Both the position numbers and the translations under genes were made by a program. This document shows positions 35,552-44,065 of a stretch of 64,000 bases of DNA, in pieces. The stretch spans positions 21,270 through 85,269 of the forward strand of contig JAGKSW010000071.1 in NCBI GenBank assembly GCA_018993265.1, in the 5' to 3' direction. This stretch comes from Nostoc sp. TH1S01 (GTDB lineage Bacteria > Cyanobacteriota > Cyanobacteriia > Cyanobacteriales > Nostocaceae). Under the pieces are notes generated by a model that was not told where the DNA came from, made no database searches, and saw nothing but the letters and a program-made list of their open reading frames with translations. Positions within the stretch are counted from its first letter, which is position 1, and every line of letters starts with the position of its first letter.

Positions 35552-35730
35552 GCGATCGCTCTTTTTTTGCCTCTGTGTTCTCTGTGTCCTCTATTTTTTT
35601 CTCACGCAAAGGCAAGGCAGCGCGTTGGGGAGACAGTGCGTTGCGGAGGTTTCCTCCGTTGTAGCAACTGTCGTCGGGTTTCCCGACTTGAAGCGACTGC
35701 CGCGCAGAGGCGCAAAGAAGAATTTTAGAG
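35552..35730. repeat. dispersed repeat left of the Uma2 gene (CTCTGTGTTCTCTGTG ... GCGCAAAGAAGAA)
   Basis: Starts GCGATCGCTCTTTTTTTGCC, contains nested hairpins CGGAGGTTTCCTCCG and GTCGGGTTTCCCGAC, and ends AGGCGCAAAGAAGAATTTTAGAGGT. A related copy in the same orientation lies at 36411-36562. With its surroundings it fills the 301-bp spacer 35518-35818. Confidence 0.7.
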
Positions 35731-35818
35731 GTGTTGTCATTGCATTTGCTGAAGTGCGATCGCTGCATCATTTCTCAGGATTGCTTACTCCATAATTAAA
35801 ATACAAGCAACAGCGGAG

Positions 35819-36388
35819 ATGGTTATGACGGTGCAGTTATTAAGACGTAAATTCACAGTACAGCAATATCATAAAATGATTGAGTCGGGTATTCTCACAG
35901 AAGATGACCGAGTAGAATTAATCCGGGGAGAGATTATTGAAATGTCGCCTATTGGGACAAAACACGCGGGTTGTGTAAATCGACTGATTAATTTGTTGGT
36001 GCAGTTGTTGGGAAACCGCGTGATAGTGGCGGCTCAAAATCCAGTAAAACTGAATGATAATTCACAACCGCAACCAGATGTGGCATTACTCAAACCCCGT
36101 GATGATTTTTATGCAGCCGCACACCCCCAACCTCAAGATATTTTCTTATTAATTGAAGTAGCTGATTCGACAATAATCTATGATAGGGAAGAAAAAATTC
36201 CTTTATATGCAGAAGCCAATATAATTGCGGTTTGGTTAATAGATATTAATGAGCAAATTGTGGAAGTTTATCAACAACCAACAGCCACAGGATATCAGCA
36301 TATACAAAAGTTTGTTGGTGGGGAAACTTTATCAATTCCAGGTTTTGCTGATGTCGCAATTACAGTCAATGAAATCTTCGGTAGATAA
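35819..36388 (+). CDS. Uma2-family (DUF820) endonuclease-like protein
   Basis: 189 residues. Uma2 proteins are restriction-endonuclease-fold proteins that are hugely expanded in cyanobacteria. Catalytic-type residues are visible: ELIRGEIIEMSP (Glu), QPQPDVALL (PD motif), LLIEVADST (ExxDS) and a Lys in REEKIPLYAEA. Length is normal. Function in the cell is not known for the family; a role as a stand-alone nuclease or in mobile genetic traffic is often suggested. The gene is bracketed by two copies of a dispersed repeat in the same orientation. Confidence 0.88.
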   Translation: MVMTVQLLRRKFTVQQYHKMIESGILTEDDRVELIRGEIIEMSPIGTKHAGCVNRLINLLVQLLGNRVIVAAQNPVKLNDNSQPQPDVALLKPRDDFYAAAHPQPQDIFLLIEVADSTIIYDREEKIPLYAEANIIAVWLIDINEQIVEVYQQPTATGYQHIQKFVGGETLSIPGFADVAITVNEIFGR

Positions 36389-36410
36389 ATTACTGCTTCA
36401 TAATATTACT

Positions 36411-36562
36411 GCGATCGCTCTTTTCTCTCCCTCTGTGTTCTCTGCGTTCTCTGTGGTTCGATTGTCCAGAGGTATTTTTGTCTCACGCAGAGGAGCCAGT
36501 GCGTTGGGCGGCTTTGCCGACTTGAAGCAACTGGCGTAGCGCAAAGAAGAACGTTAGAGGTA
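36411..36562. repeat. dispersed repeat right of the Uma2 gene
   Basis: Starts GCGATCGCTCTTTTCTCTCC, carries CTCTGTGTTCTCTGCG and CCGACTTGAAGCAACTGGCG, and ends GCGCAAAGAAGAACGTTAGAGGT. It matches the copy at 35552-35730 at both ends, with a shorter middle. A CCTGCCT heptamer tract follows at 36600-36622. Confidence 0.7.
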
Positions 36563-36628
36563 TGTTCATGTTCAAAGGCTGAGGTTTCAAGTATAAATTA
36601 CCTCCTGCCTCCTGCCTCCTGCCTTTGA

Positions 36629-38674
36629 TTACTGTGCTATCCGCCAAATCTTGATGGTATTATCCTCGCTACCACTGACAATTGTCTTACCATCAGCCGT
36701 AAAACCAACAGATGTCACAGTATCTGCATGGCCTGTCAAGGTATTCATAACTTCCCCTGTGGCTAAATTCCAAAGTTTGATGGTACGATCGCGGCTGGCA
36801 CTGGCTAAGGTCATCCCATCTGGGCTAAAAGCAACACAAGTCACGGTGTTAGCATGGCCTGTAAAGGTACGAAGAACTTCGCCGGATGCGACATCCCAAA
36901 GTTTAATGGTGCGATCGCGGCTGGTGCTGGCTAAGGTGGTACTATCAGGACTAAAAGCTACTGATGTGATTGTATTAGTATTACCTTTGAGGGTGAGGGC
37001 TGGGTCATCTTGGTAAAGATGCCAAAGTTTAATGGTTTTATCAAAACTCCCACTGGCTAAGTTACGACCATCGGGACTAATAGCAACTGAACGCACCCAA
37101 AATTTATGTCCTTTAAGTGTGCGAATCAGTTTTCCTGTGCCTAAATTCCAAACTTTGAGGGTGTTATCATCGCTACCACTTACCAAAGTTTTGCCATTAG
37201 GACTAATAGCTAAGGCTTGAATTGAATCTGTATGTCCTTCTAATGTGTAAACGATTTTACCTGTTGTCAAATTCCAAACTTTAATAGTTTTGTCATCACT
37301 CCCACTCACCAAGGTTTTTCCATTGGGACTAATAGCCACAGCATTGACTTTTTGCGAATGTCCATTGAGGGTTAATATTTCTTTTCCTGTGGCAATATTC
37401 CACATTTTAATTATCCGTTCCCCTTCGCCACTGCTGGCAATTGTTTGCCCATCGGGACTAATGGCAACAGAGACAACAGATTTTGCTGTACCTTGGAGGG
37501 TATTAGTTAAGGCTATATTTTTAACTGGAATATTAGGTGATTGACCAAAAACAACTTCATTTTGAGAATGACTGTAATTTGTTGGCTTGAGTTTTGATAA
37601 CAAAATCGCTTGAATTTGGCGATATTGTTGATACCAAGTATCACTAAATCCAAATAATAAGACGAAAGCAGCTGCTAAAACTAAGATTTTTAAAAAAGCG
37701 TATTGAAATGAGAAAGTTGATGTTGGTTGAGTTACCAAAAATTTGCCCGATGACTGACCGGCGGCTGGTAAGGCTCGTGGTAAGGCGGGAATTAAATCTT
37801 TAATTACTTCATCGGCTGACTGATAGCGTTGACTTAAGTCTTTTTGCAACAACTTATTCATGACGCTATCTAATTCTGGCAACAAGGGACTCCGCAAATA
37901 TTGTCGCCAACTGTTTGCCCAGCCATAGCCATGTTCCATCCACAATTGAAAAGGGGATGTTCCTGTTAGCAAATGAAAACAAGTAGCCCCCAAACTAAAC
38001 AAATCACTAGCTGGGTAAGCCTTCCCGTCTCTAATTTGTTCCAGTGGAGAATAACCATGCGAACCAATGGATGTGCCACTTTTATTTTTGACTTTTTCGG
38101 TTAATTGTTTAGAAGAACCAAAATCAATCAAACTGAGTCGCCCATCATAACGACAGCGAATTAAATTTTCTGGTTTAATATCGCGGTGAATTACACCGCG
38201 ATCGTGAATGAATTTGAGTACAGGCAATAAATCAAGTAAAATAGCTTGAATTTCATTTGCTTTATAAACTTTGCGTTGTTGTAATTCTTTTAACAAGTTC
38301 TGCCCATTAATAAACTGTTGGACTAAATAAAGGCATTTATCTTGCTCAAAGTAAGCAATTAGTGTGGGAATTTGGGGATGTTCGCCAAGTTCTTGCAGTC
38401 GCTTTGCTTCTTCTGCAAATAACTCCATTGCCTTTTTTTGCGACCAAGTTCCTTGAAATTTTGGCGCTAATTGCTTAATTACACAAAGTTCATTGAGTTT
38501 ATCGGTATCTTCTGATAAATAAGTTCTGCCAAATCCCCCCTCATCGGAAAGCACCCGAATCACCCGGAAGCGATTTCTTAACAGTGGCACTAAGGGAGTG
38601 CTACAAGTTTGGCATAACTGCTTGCCTTTGGGATTTAGAGGATTTGGGCAATCGGGATTTAAGCAGCAGATCAT
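36629..38674 (-). CDS. serine/threonine protein kinase with C-terminal WD40 propeller
   Basis: 681 residues. A short zinc-ribbon-like start (CCLNPDCPNPLNPKG ... CQTC) precedes the kinase domain (about 33-300): Gly loop DEGGFGRTYL, catalytic loop VIHRDIKPENLI, DFG in LIDFGSSK, and SDLFSLGATCFHLLTG. One membrane segment lies at about 325-345 (AFLKILVLAAAFVLLFGF). Seven WD40 repeats follow (395-680), each with 'V.SVA.SPDG..LASGS.D.TIK.W', enough for one closed propeller. The kinase would be cytoplasmic and the propeller on the other side of the membrane. Such kinase-WD40 fusions are common in filamentous cyanobacteria; targets are unknown. Confidence 0.93.
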   Translation of the reverse strand: MICCLNPDCPNPLNPKGKQLCQTCSTPLVPLLRNRFRVIRVLSDEGGFGRTYLSEDTDKLNELCVIKQLAPKFQGTWSQKKAMELFAEEAKRLQELGEHPQIPTLIAYFEQDKCLYLVQQFINGQNLLKELQQRKVYKANEIQAILLDLLPVLKFIHDRGVIHRDIKPENLIRCRYDGRLSLIDFGSSKQLTEKVKNKSGTSIGSHGYSPLEQIRDGKAYPASDLFSLGATCFHLLTGTSPFQLWMEHGYGWANSWRQYLRSPLLPELDSVMNKLLQKDLSQRYQSADEVIKDLIPALPRALPAAGQSSGKFLVTQPTSTFSFQYAFLKILVLAAAFVLLFGFSDTWYQQYRQIQAILLSKLKPTNYSHSQNEVVFGQSPNIPVKNIALTNTLQGTAKSVVSVAISPDGQTIASSGEGERIIKMWNIATGKEILTLNGHSQKVNAVAISPNGKTLVSGSDDKTIKVWNLTTGKIVYTLEGHTDSIQALAISPNGKTLVSGSDDNTLKVWNLGTGKLIRTLKGHKFWVRSVAISPDGRNLASGSFDKTIKLWHLYQDDPALTLKGNTNTITSVAFSPDSTTLASTSRDRTIKLWDVASGEVLRTFTGHANTVTCVAFSPDGMTLASASRDRTIKLWNLATGEVMNTLTGHADTVTSVGFTADGKTIVSGSEDNTIKIWRIAQ

Positions 38675-39022
38675 TATCTGACAGGCGCGACTGCATAAAA
38701 ATTTTTACTAAGTTAACCCCGATATTTCCCTTAATTAAAATCGACTCTCTCGTATTGATGGTAGACCCCTGTGTTAGTGGGGAGTGGGGAATTAATTATA
38801 TAGTCAATTTTGGTAAATGCTCATAAGTTTTCTTCGATGCTGGAAAACTACGAGAGTCATGAGATGAATTTTATCGATTATATATTAACTTGCTCTACCA
38901 CTAAACGACATTCGTTATTTATCGCATTATTTTAGTAGCAACTTTAGCAGGAGACAAATTTAAGAATGTCATTAGCCATTTGTATTGATTAAAGAACAAA
39001 TGACCAATGACTAAAATTTTAA
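38675..39022. other. intergenic region, 348 bp
   Basis: Lies upstream of the kinase-WD40 gene (minus strand) and downstream of exbD. It contains one distant inverted repeat (CTCTCGTA near 38747 and TACGAGAG near 38859) and a GGGGAGTGGGGA patch near 38779. No gene seen. Confidence 0.4.
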
Positions 39023-39427
39023 CTAAGGTTTCTGAGTTGCGATCGCTAATTTTGCACCTTGGACTTGTCTAACTTGATCCATTACCGCCACTACCTTACC
39101 ATGCGAGACTGTTTCATCAGCATTCACAATCACTAATGCTTCTTGGTTATTGCCAACCAAAGTCCGCAATTGTCCGGCTAAACCGTCAACGGTAGTTGGT
39201 TGACGGTTGACACTCACTACTCCATCTTTATCAACTGTCACGGTAATTTTGGCGGGAACCTGCTGCTGTCTGGCTGTCGCGGCTTTGGGTAAGTTGACTG
39301 GCAAACCTTCTGAGCGAGTTAAAAATAGCGTTGACATAATGAAAAATGTCAAAATCGCAAATATCACATCAATCATCGGCACGATGTTGATTTGCGGTGG
39401 TAAATCTGGCTCATCTTGTAGACGCAT
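39023..39427 (-). CDS. ExbD/TolR-family biopolymer transport protein
   Basis: 134 residues from ATG 39427, which has GAGGAG nine bases upstream; the ATG at 39448 adds seven residues but has no such site. A single membrane segment (about 15-37, NIVPMIDVIFAILTFFIM) holds the Asp that carries protons (PMIDV). The rest is the periplasmic domain (KITVTVDKDGVVSVNRQPT). It pairs with the ExbB-like protein encoded just upstream (17-bp overlap) to power energy-dependent outer-membrane transport. No TonB gene is in the window. Confidence 0.9.
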   Translation of the reverse strand: MRLQDEPDLPPQINIVPMIDVIFAILTFFIMSTLFLTRSEGLPVNLPKAATARQQQVPAKITVTVDKDGVVSVNRQPTTVDGLAGQLRTLVGNNQEALVIVNADETVSHGKVVAVMDQVRQVQGAKLAIATQKP

Positions 39428-40064
39428 AGGTTCTGTCTCCTCGTTCATAGCGGCGGCGATAGAGCAGTTCTAATTGTCCACCATATTCTTGCATTGCGGC
39501 AATTTGGCGTTGGTATAAACCTCGAAAGGTGTTAGCAAATAAGAGTGTAAAAATAGCTACAATTAATCCTGAAGCGGTAGAAACTAGCGCCTCACTAATA
39601 CCTGCCGTAACTCCGGTGGTTTTGGTACCTCCCACATCACCCAAGTTTAATGATGCAAAAGAAACAATCAAACCCAAAACAGTACCTAATAAACCCAAAA
39701 GTGGTGCCAAACCAATAATTGTATCAAACATATTTTGAAACCGTTTGAGAACCGGAATTTCGGCTTGGGCTTCACTTTCTAAGGCAAGACGAAATTCTTC
39801 GGGGGTGGGTTCTTCTAGTTGCAGTGCAGCCAAAAAAATGCGGGCTACAGGCAAATCTGCATTCTTTTGCAACTTATCCAACGCACCAACCACATTATCA
39901 AGGCGGTAGAGATTTAAAACTTCGCGGACAACACGATTTTGCCGAGTATTAATCCGATACCAAAAGCGCACTCGCTCGATAATTAATGCGATGCCTACCA
40001 CACTAAACGCCAGCAGGGGCCACATCACTACGCCGCCTGCTACAAACAAATCATACATGGGCAT
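39411..40064 (-). CDS. ExbB/TolQ/MotA-family proton channel protein
   Basis: 217 residues with three membrane segments (about 10-30, 110-135, 155-180). The family core ETEIPVLKR-like AQAEIPVLKRFQNMFDTI, APLLGLLGTVLGLI and TTGVTAGISEALVSTASGLIVAI are present, including the Thr/Ser residues that line the proton path. It forms a pentamer around the ExbD dimer. The gene is first in a two-gene operon with exbD. The 356-bp spacer upstream (40065-40420) shows no other feature. Confidence 0.9.
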   Translation of the reverse strand: MPMYDLFVAGGVVMWPLLAFSVVGIALIIERVRFWYRINTRQNRVVREVLNLYRLDNVVGALDKLQKNADLPVARIFLAALQLEEPTPEEFRLALESEAQAEIPVLKRFQNMFDTIIGLAPLLGLLGTVLGLIVSFASLNLGDVGGTKTTGVTAGISEALVSTASGLIVAIFTLLFANTFRGLYQRQIAAMQEYGGQLELLYRRRYERGDRTYASTR

Positions 40065-40420
40065 TTAATATCTCTAAGAACTAAATGGACAACGTTACAG
40101 TTAGACTAACAGTTTACAACACTAAATGATATATCTTATCAATAAGGAATATAAAAAATAAAAAGCTATGTCAAGTTAAATTTCCGTTTGATGACATAGT
40201 TTAAAACTCTATATCAACAACAAAGTAGCTACAAGTGTTGTCAGATAAGTATTATCAGACTTATACATGTGATACCAGCCAGTTAATAACTTCTTTCAAT
40301 TAATTGCTTGACTTTTGCGACAAACAGCTTTAAACACACTAATTACTAATAAGAAATTGCAATTAGTCTCCACTTCCCCAAGTAGTTTATAAATCTAGTG
40401 TGGTTTATTCTTGAGCATCT

Positions 40421-40969
40421 ATGGCTAAACTATTTGACTCGATAACCGAAGAACTGCAAGAGTTTATTGCAGCCCAAAATTTGTTTTTTGTAGGAACTGC
40501 ACCCCTCAGTTCTAAGGGTCATGTTAATTTATCTCCTAAAGGTCTTGATTGCTTGCGAATCTTATCACCCCATCGAGTAGCATATCTTGACCTGACAGGT
40601 AGTGGTAACGAGACTTCAGCGCATCTGCAAGAAAATGGTCGGATTACGTTTATGTTTTGCGCCTTTGCTGAACCACCACGCATTCTGCGACTTTATGGTA
40701 AAGGATACGTAATTTTACCGAGTTCTCCTGATTGGGACTCGTTATATTCTGTGTTTCCTCAGATACCAGGGACTCGACAAATTATCGTAGCTGATATTGA
40801 GCGTGTGCAAAGTTCTTGTGGTTTTGGTGTTCCTCTTTATGAATACCAAGGTCAACGCCAGATATTAGTAGATTGGGCTAGTAAAAAGGGAGTAGAGGGA
40901 GTTCGAGAATATCAACAACAGAAAAACCGAATTAGCATTGATGGTTTACCAACACCATTGAGCCAATGA
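40421..40969 (+). CDS. pyridoxamine 5'-phosphate oxidase family protein
   Basis: 182 residues. The split-barrel FMN-binding fold is suggested by FFVGTAPLSSKGHVNLSPKG, VAYLDLTGSGNETSAHLQEN and ITFMFCAFAEPPRILRLYG, a pattern typical of the PPOX-like family that includes uncharacterised flavin or F420 reductases. True PdxH activity is unlikely because the PLP-binding pieces are not evident. No neighbour gives context. The downstream spacer 40970-41456 carries a GTCAATA heptamer inverted repeat near 41140-41180. Confidence 0.8.
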   Translation: MAKLFDSITEELQEFIAAQNLFFVGTAPLSSKGHVNLSPKGLDCLRILSPHRVAYLDLTGSGNETSAHLQENGRITFMFCAFAEPPRILRLYGKGYVILPSSPDWDSLYSVFPQIPGTRQIIVADIERVQSSCGFGVPLYEYQGQRQILVDWASKKGVEGVREYQQQKNRISIDGLPTPLSQ

Positions 40970-41140
40970 CAGCAGAATTCAGAACAAAAACAGGCTATAT
41001 ACCTATATTTGAGATTTAAATGGTGTATTTCAATAAAGGGAAATTTGCTGTATCTTCAGGCGAAAGCTGGGTTTCATCGGCTTCTAGTTGAGCCAAGGAA
41101 TAAAACATGAAACAAAAAATCTAAAATTTATTGTCAATAG

Positions 41141-41182
41141 TCAATAGTTCAAAAAAGCTTGATTTTTGACTATTGACTGTGT
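41141..41182. repeat. GTCAATA heptamer inverted repeat
   Basis: TTGTCAATAGTCAATAGT is followed after a short loop by GACTATTGACTG, so the region can form a stem-loop built from heptamers. It is in the 487-bp spacer between the PPOX-family and AMIN-domain genes; the rest of the spacer shows nothing. Confidence 0.55.
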
Positions 41183-41456
41183 AATTTTGACAAAAATAAC
41201 CTTTATAGAGAAAATTAATCATTTCTGGCAACCTCATCGTCATTTCTCAAACATATTGTCAAAAATCTCTACCTATCAGTCCTAATTTTTGCTGATATTG
41301 CTAATTAAATTTATTGTGAAGGAACTATTATGTGGTTTGCGTGTCTTGACGTAATGATTTGCTACGAATTATGATTCGAGTTTATTCCGGATCAACCGGG
41401 ACGCTCTCGAAAATTGGTGCAAGTAAATTCAACTGTCGCTCTAAATAATCACACGC

Positions 41457-42761
41457 ATGAGATTACGCTTATTTCTGCTTAGCGTTGTCAGTATTGTCCT
41501 GCTTTCTTCTCCAGCAAAAGCCTCTCGCTTAGAATCTTGGAGTTTTGACACCGCCCAAAATCAACTTAACATTACTACTGTATCTGGTGTTAAGCCAAGA
41601 GCATTTTTAATTCAAAATCCCACTCGGTTAGTTATTGATCTTCCTGGTACACAACTGAATACAAATACCGTTCGGAAAAACTATGGTGCGACAGTACGCG
41701 AAATCCGTGTTGGTAAGGTTGACGATAACACCACAAGACTAGTAGTTGAATTAGCACCAGGATACACGGTAGACCCTAGCAAGTTGCTGGTGCAAGGTGA
41801 TTCTTCCACTCATTGGATAGTGAAATTTCCATCAGTGGAACGTATTCAAAATCCCATTGAGAATAATGTTTCATCTTCTAGCGAAGAACAAATCCCTGTT
41901 TCTGTTAGTGATGTTTCTTTGTTTGCTGGAGTTGTACCTTTAGGTAAGGAAATACCACAATTGCGATCGCGGGTACAAGCATTAGCATCTCGGTATCGTT
42001 CCCTTGACCCAGGATTGTTCTTTTTAGATTTAGATACAGGTAACTATCTAGATTTCAATGGTGAGAAAGTATTTCCCGCCGCTAGCACAATTAAGTTTCC
42101 AATTTTGGTTGCCTTATTTCAAGAAATTGATGCCGGTAGAGTCAAACTGAATGAAACCTTGGTGATGCGGCGTGACTTAATCACTGGCGGTTCAGGAGAG
42201 TTTCAATATAAACGTGCTGGAACTCGTTTTAGTCTGTTAGAAACAGCGACTAAGATGATTACCATCAGCGATAATACTGCTACCAACATGATTATTGACC
42301 GCTTAGGTGGTAAGGCTAAGTTAAATCCGCGTTTTCGTAGTTGGGGACTGCAAAACACAGTTGTGCGGAATTTACTCGGCGACTTCAAGGGTACGAATAC
42401 AACTAGCGCCAAAGATTTAGTTCGACTGTCAGCATTAGTTGCGAATAATCGCTTGTTGAGTGATTCTAGTCGTGGCAAAGTTTTAGGTATTATGCAGCGT
42501 GTTCACAACACAAAATTATTACCTGCTGGTCTTGGTAAAGGTGCGGTAATTGCTCATAAAACTGGAACTTTAGGTATTGTACTAGGTGATGCGGGGATTA
42601 TTCAAATGCCCTCTGGTAAGCGTTACTTAGCCGGCATTTTTGTCAGAAGACCTTTTAATGATTTGAAAGCAAGAGATTTTATTAATCAAGTTTCTCGTAT
42701 GGTTTATGGCTATTTAGAGCAACCTAGAGTAGCTAGCAACGACAAGCCTGAATCATTGTGA
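41457..42761 (+). CDS. AMIN-domain protein fused to a class A beta-lactamase-like serine hydrolase
   Basis: 434 residues. Signal peptide (1-22), AMIN domain (about 25-125, LVIDLPGTQLN ... IRVGKVDDNTTRLVVEL), which binds peptidoglycan or targets to the periplasmic wall, then a beta-lactamase fold (155-420). Active-site parts: Ser in PAASTIKFPILVAL (SxxK), SDN in ISDNTATNM, and KTG in VIAHKTGTLG. The Omega-loop region VVRNLLGDFKGTNTTSA lacks the Glu that class A enzymes use for deacylation. I infer a cell-wall amide hydrolase, transpeptidase-like or penicillin-binding function, not antibiotic resistance. Confidence 0.85.
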   Translation: MRLRLFLLSVVSIVLLSSPAKASRLESWSFDTAQNQLNITTVSGVKPRAFLIQNPTRLVIDLPGTQLNTNTVRKNYGATVREIRVGKVDDNTTRLVVELAPGYTVDPSKLLVQGDSSTHWIVKFPSVERIQNPIENNVSSSSEEQIPVSVSDVSLFAGVVPLGKEIPQLRSRVQALASRYRSLDPGLFFLDLDTGNYLDFNGEKVFPAASTIKFPILVALFQEIDAGRVKLNETLVMRRDLITGGSGEFQYKRAGTRFSLLETATKMITISDNTATNMIIDRLGGKAKLNPRFRSWGLQNTVVRNLLGDFKGTNTTSAKDLVRLSALVANNRLLSDSSRGKVLGIMQRVHNTKLLPAGLGKGAVIAHKTGTLGIVLGDAGIIQMPSGKRYLAGIFVRRPFNDLKARDFINQVSRMVYGYLEQPRVASNDKPESL

Positions 42762-42973
42762 TGTCAGAATTTAGAAGTCAGGAGTCAGAATTCCGAATTA
42801 TTAAATAAAATTCCAGTCGTGTGTGTCTAAGCTAAAATAGTGCATTAAAAAAAGTAGCAAACATTGATTTATCTCAATTTCATCTAAAATCTATTGCAAC
42901 ATTTTAGTCTAGACACACCACTACTTCTGACTAATTCATCACAAAACTCTGTGGGTCTTTGCGTTGAAAAACT

Positions 42974-43354
42974 TCAGAATTTCAAATTCCAAGCAGCAAT
43001 AGCCAAAGCAGCCCAGCCAGCGATAAAGGCGACACCGCCAAATGGTGTAATTGCACCTAAATATTTCACACCAGTTAAACTCAAAGCGTATAAACTGCCA
43101 GAGAAAATCGCAATACCGATAATAAATAGCCATCCACTAGCAATTAAAGTAGTTGGAGGTGATTCGAGGCGACTAATGAGGAGAGCAACTACTAAAAGTG
43201 CTAGAGCATGGTACATTTGGTAGCGAGCGCCAGTTTCAAAAATAGAAAGCGATCGCTCGCTAATATGATCTCGCAAAGCATGGGAAGCAAAAGCCCCAGC
43301 CGCAACGCCTAAACCACCTAAAACGGCAGCTATACTCAAAAAAATCTGTGTCAT
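42974..43354 (-). CDS. DUF423 family small membrane protein
   Basis: 126 residues with four hydrophobic segments. The text GVAAGAFASHALRDHISERSL, then FETGARYQMYHALALL and YLGAITPFGGVAFIAGWA is typical of DUF423 (YwdK/YgdD-like) membrane proteins of unknown function. It lies 21 bp after the next gene on the same strand, so they may be co-transcribed. Confidence 0.85.
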   Translation of the reverse strand: MTQIFLSIAAVLGGLGVAAGAFASHALRDHISERSLSIFETGARYQMYHALALLVVALLISRLESPPTTLIASGWLFIIGIAIFSGSLYALSLTGVKYLGAITPFGGVAFIAGWAALAIAAWNLKF

Positions 43355-43375
43355 CAGACTTACTTGGCAACAGAT

Positions 43376-43864
43376 TTAAACATCAAAATGATATGATACT
43401 GCGCCTTCTTCATTCACTTTAAAATTCGCATTGAATTCTTTAGCTTTTTCGTCTAAATATTCCCGCGCCACAGAGGCGGGTAACTGCGACTGCATAGCAA
43501 AACCTAAGACAGTAACTCTGCCATGATTTTGCTGTAACATTTGATAGAAAATTGATTGTAAGCGATCGCTGGCTTGTTGTTGAAGTGCTTTTTTCTCACT
43601 CTTACTGCGACGGTATAAAGATAAACTTAACCAACCACCCAACACCATTGTCGGCACACCAAATATAAAACCTTGCCTTGCTGTTGTATCCAGCATATAA
43701 AGAGCTTCTTTATTCACAAAATCCTGGCCTGAATCTGCATCATTCCCTGATGGAATTGGCTTGAGCATAGTATTTTTCTCAATTACCGCAGAGACTGATA
43801 ATGTCAAAAACATGAATCCGAGTGTCAGTAGCCAACCCGCCGCCAATTTTTCAGCAGTCTTCAT
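43376..43864 (-). CDS. two-TM membrane protein with a winged-helix-like C-terminus
   Basis: 162 residues. Membrane segments at about 8-28 and 66-86 flank a short extracytoplasmic loop. The C-terminal 70 residues (LQSIFYQMLQQNHGRVTVLG ... ASVAREYLDEKAKEF) look like a small helical, winged-helix-type domain. I recognise no named family, though I believe similar proteins occur in other cyanobacteria. Upstream of the DUF423 gene on the same strand. Confidence 0.6.
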   Translation of the reverse strand: MKTAEKLAAGWLLTLGFMFLTLSVSAVIEKNTMLKPIPSGNDADSGQDFVNKEALYMLDTTARQGFIFGVPTMVLGGWLSLSLYRRSKSEKKALQQQASDRLQSIFYQMLQQNHGRVTVLGFAMQSQLPASVAREYLDEKAKEFNANFKVNEEGAVSYHFDV

Positions 43865-44065
43865 AACTCGATTTTAAATTTAGACTTTGCTTGTGATTTT
43901 AACCCCACTTTTACTAAGGTTCCAGTAGTTTGGGGAGGGAGTAGGGAGTCTCACAAGTGTAGGTTTTTAACAGAGTGATGAGTAATGACTCTAACAATCA
44001 CGATTTAATCAGAGTTCCATAACCCCTATACCCCTTCACCCTCTCTTTAGAGTTAGTCCTAACTA

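Noticed and set aside
35477..35728. 83-aa frame after the zinc ATPase, considered as a permease fragment
   Set aside because: It overlaps the end of the ATPase gene out of frame and then reads repeat DNA; the hydrophobic and Cys/Arg parts do not look like a ZnuB transporter.
36651..37544. Series of plus-strand frames opposite the WD40 repeats
   Set aside because: They are mirror images of the repeated WD40 codons and have no independent starts or family features.
41457..42761. Antibiotic-resistance beta-lactamase
   Set aside because: No Omega-loop Glu, AMIN domain in front, and closer in plan to cell-wall proteins.
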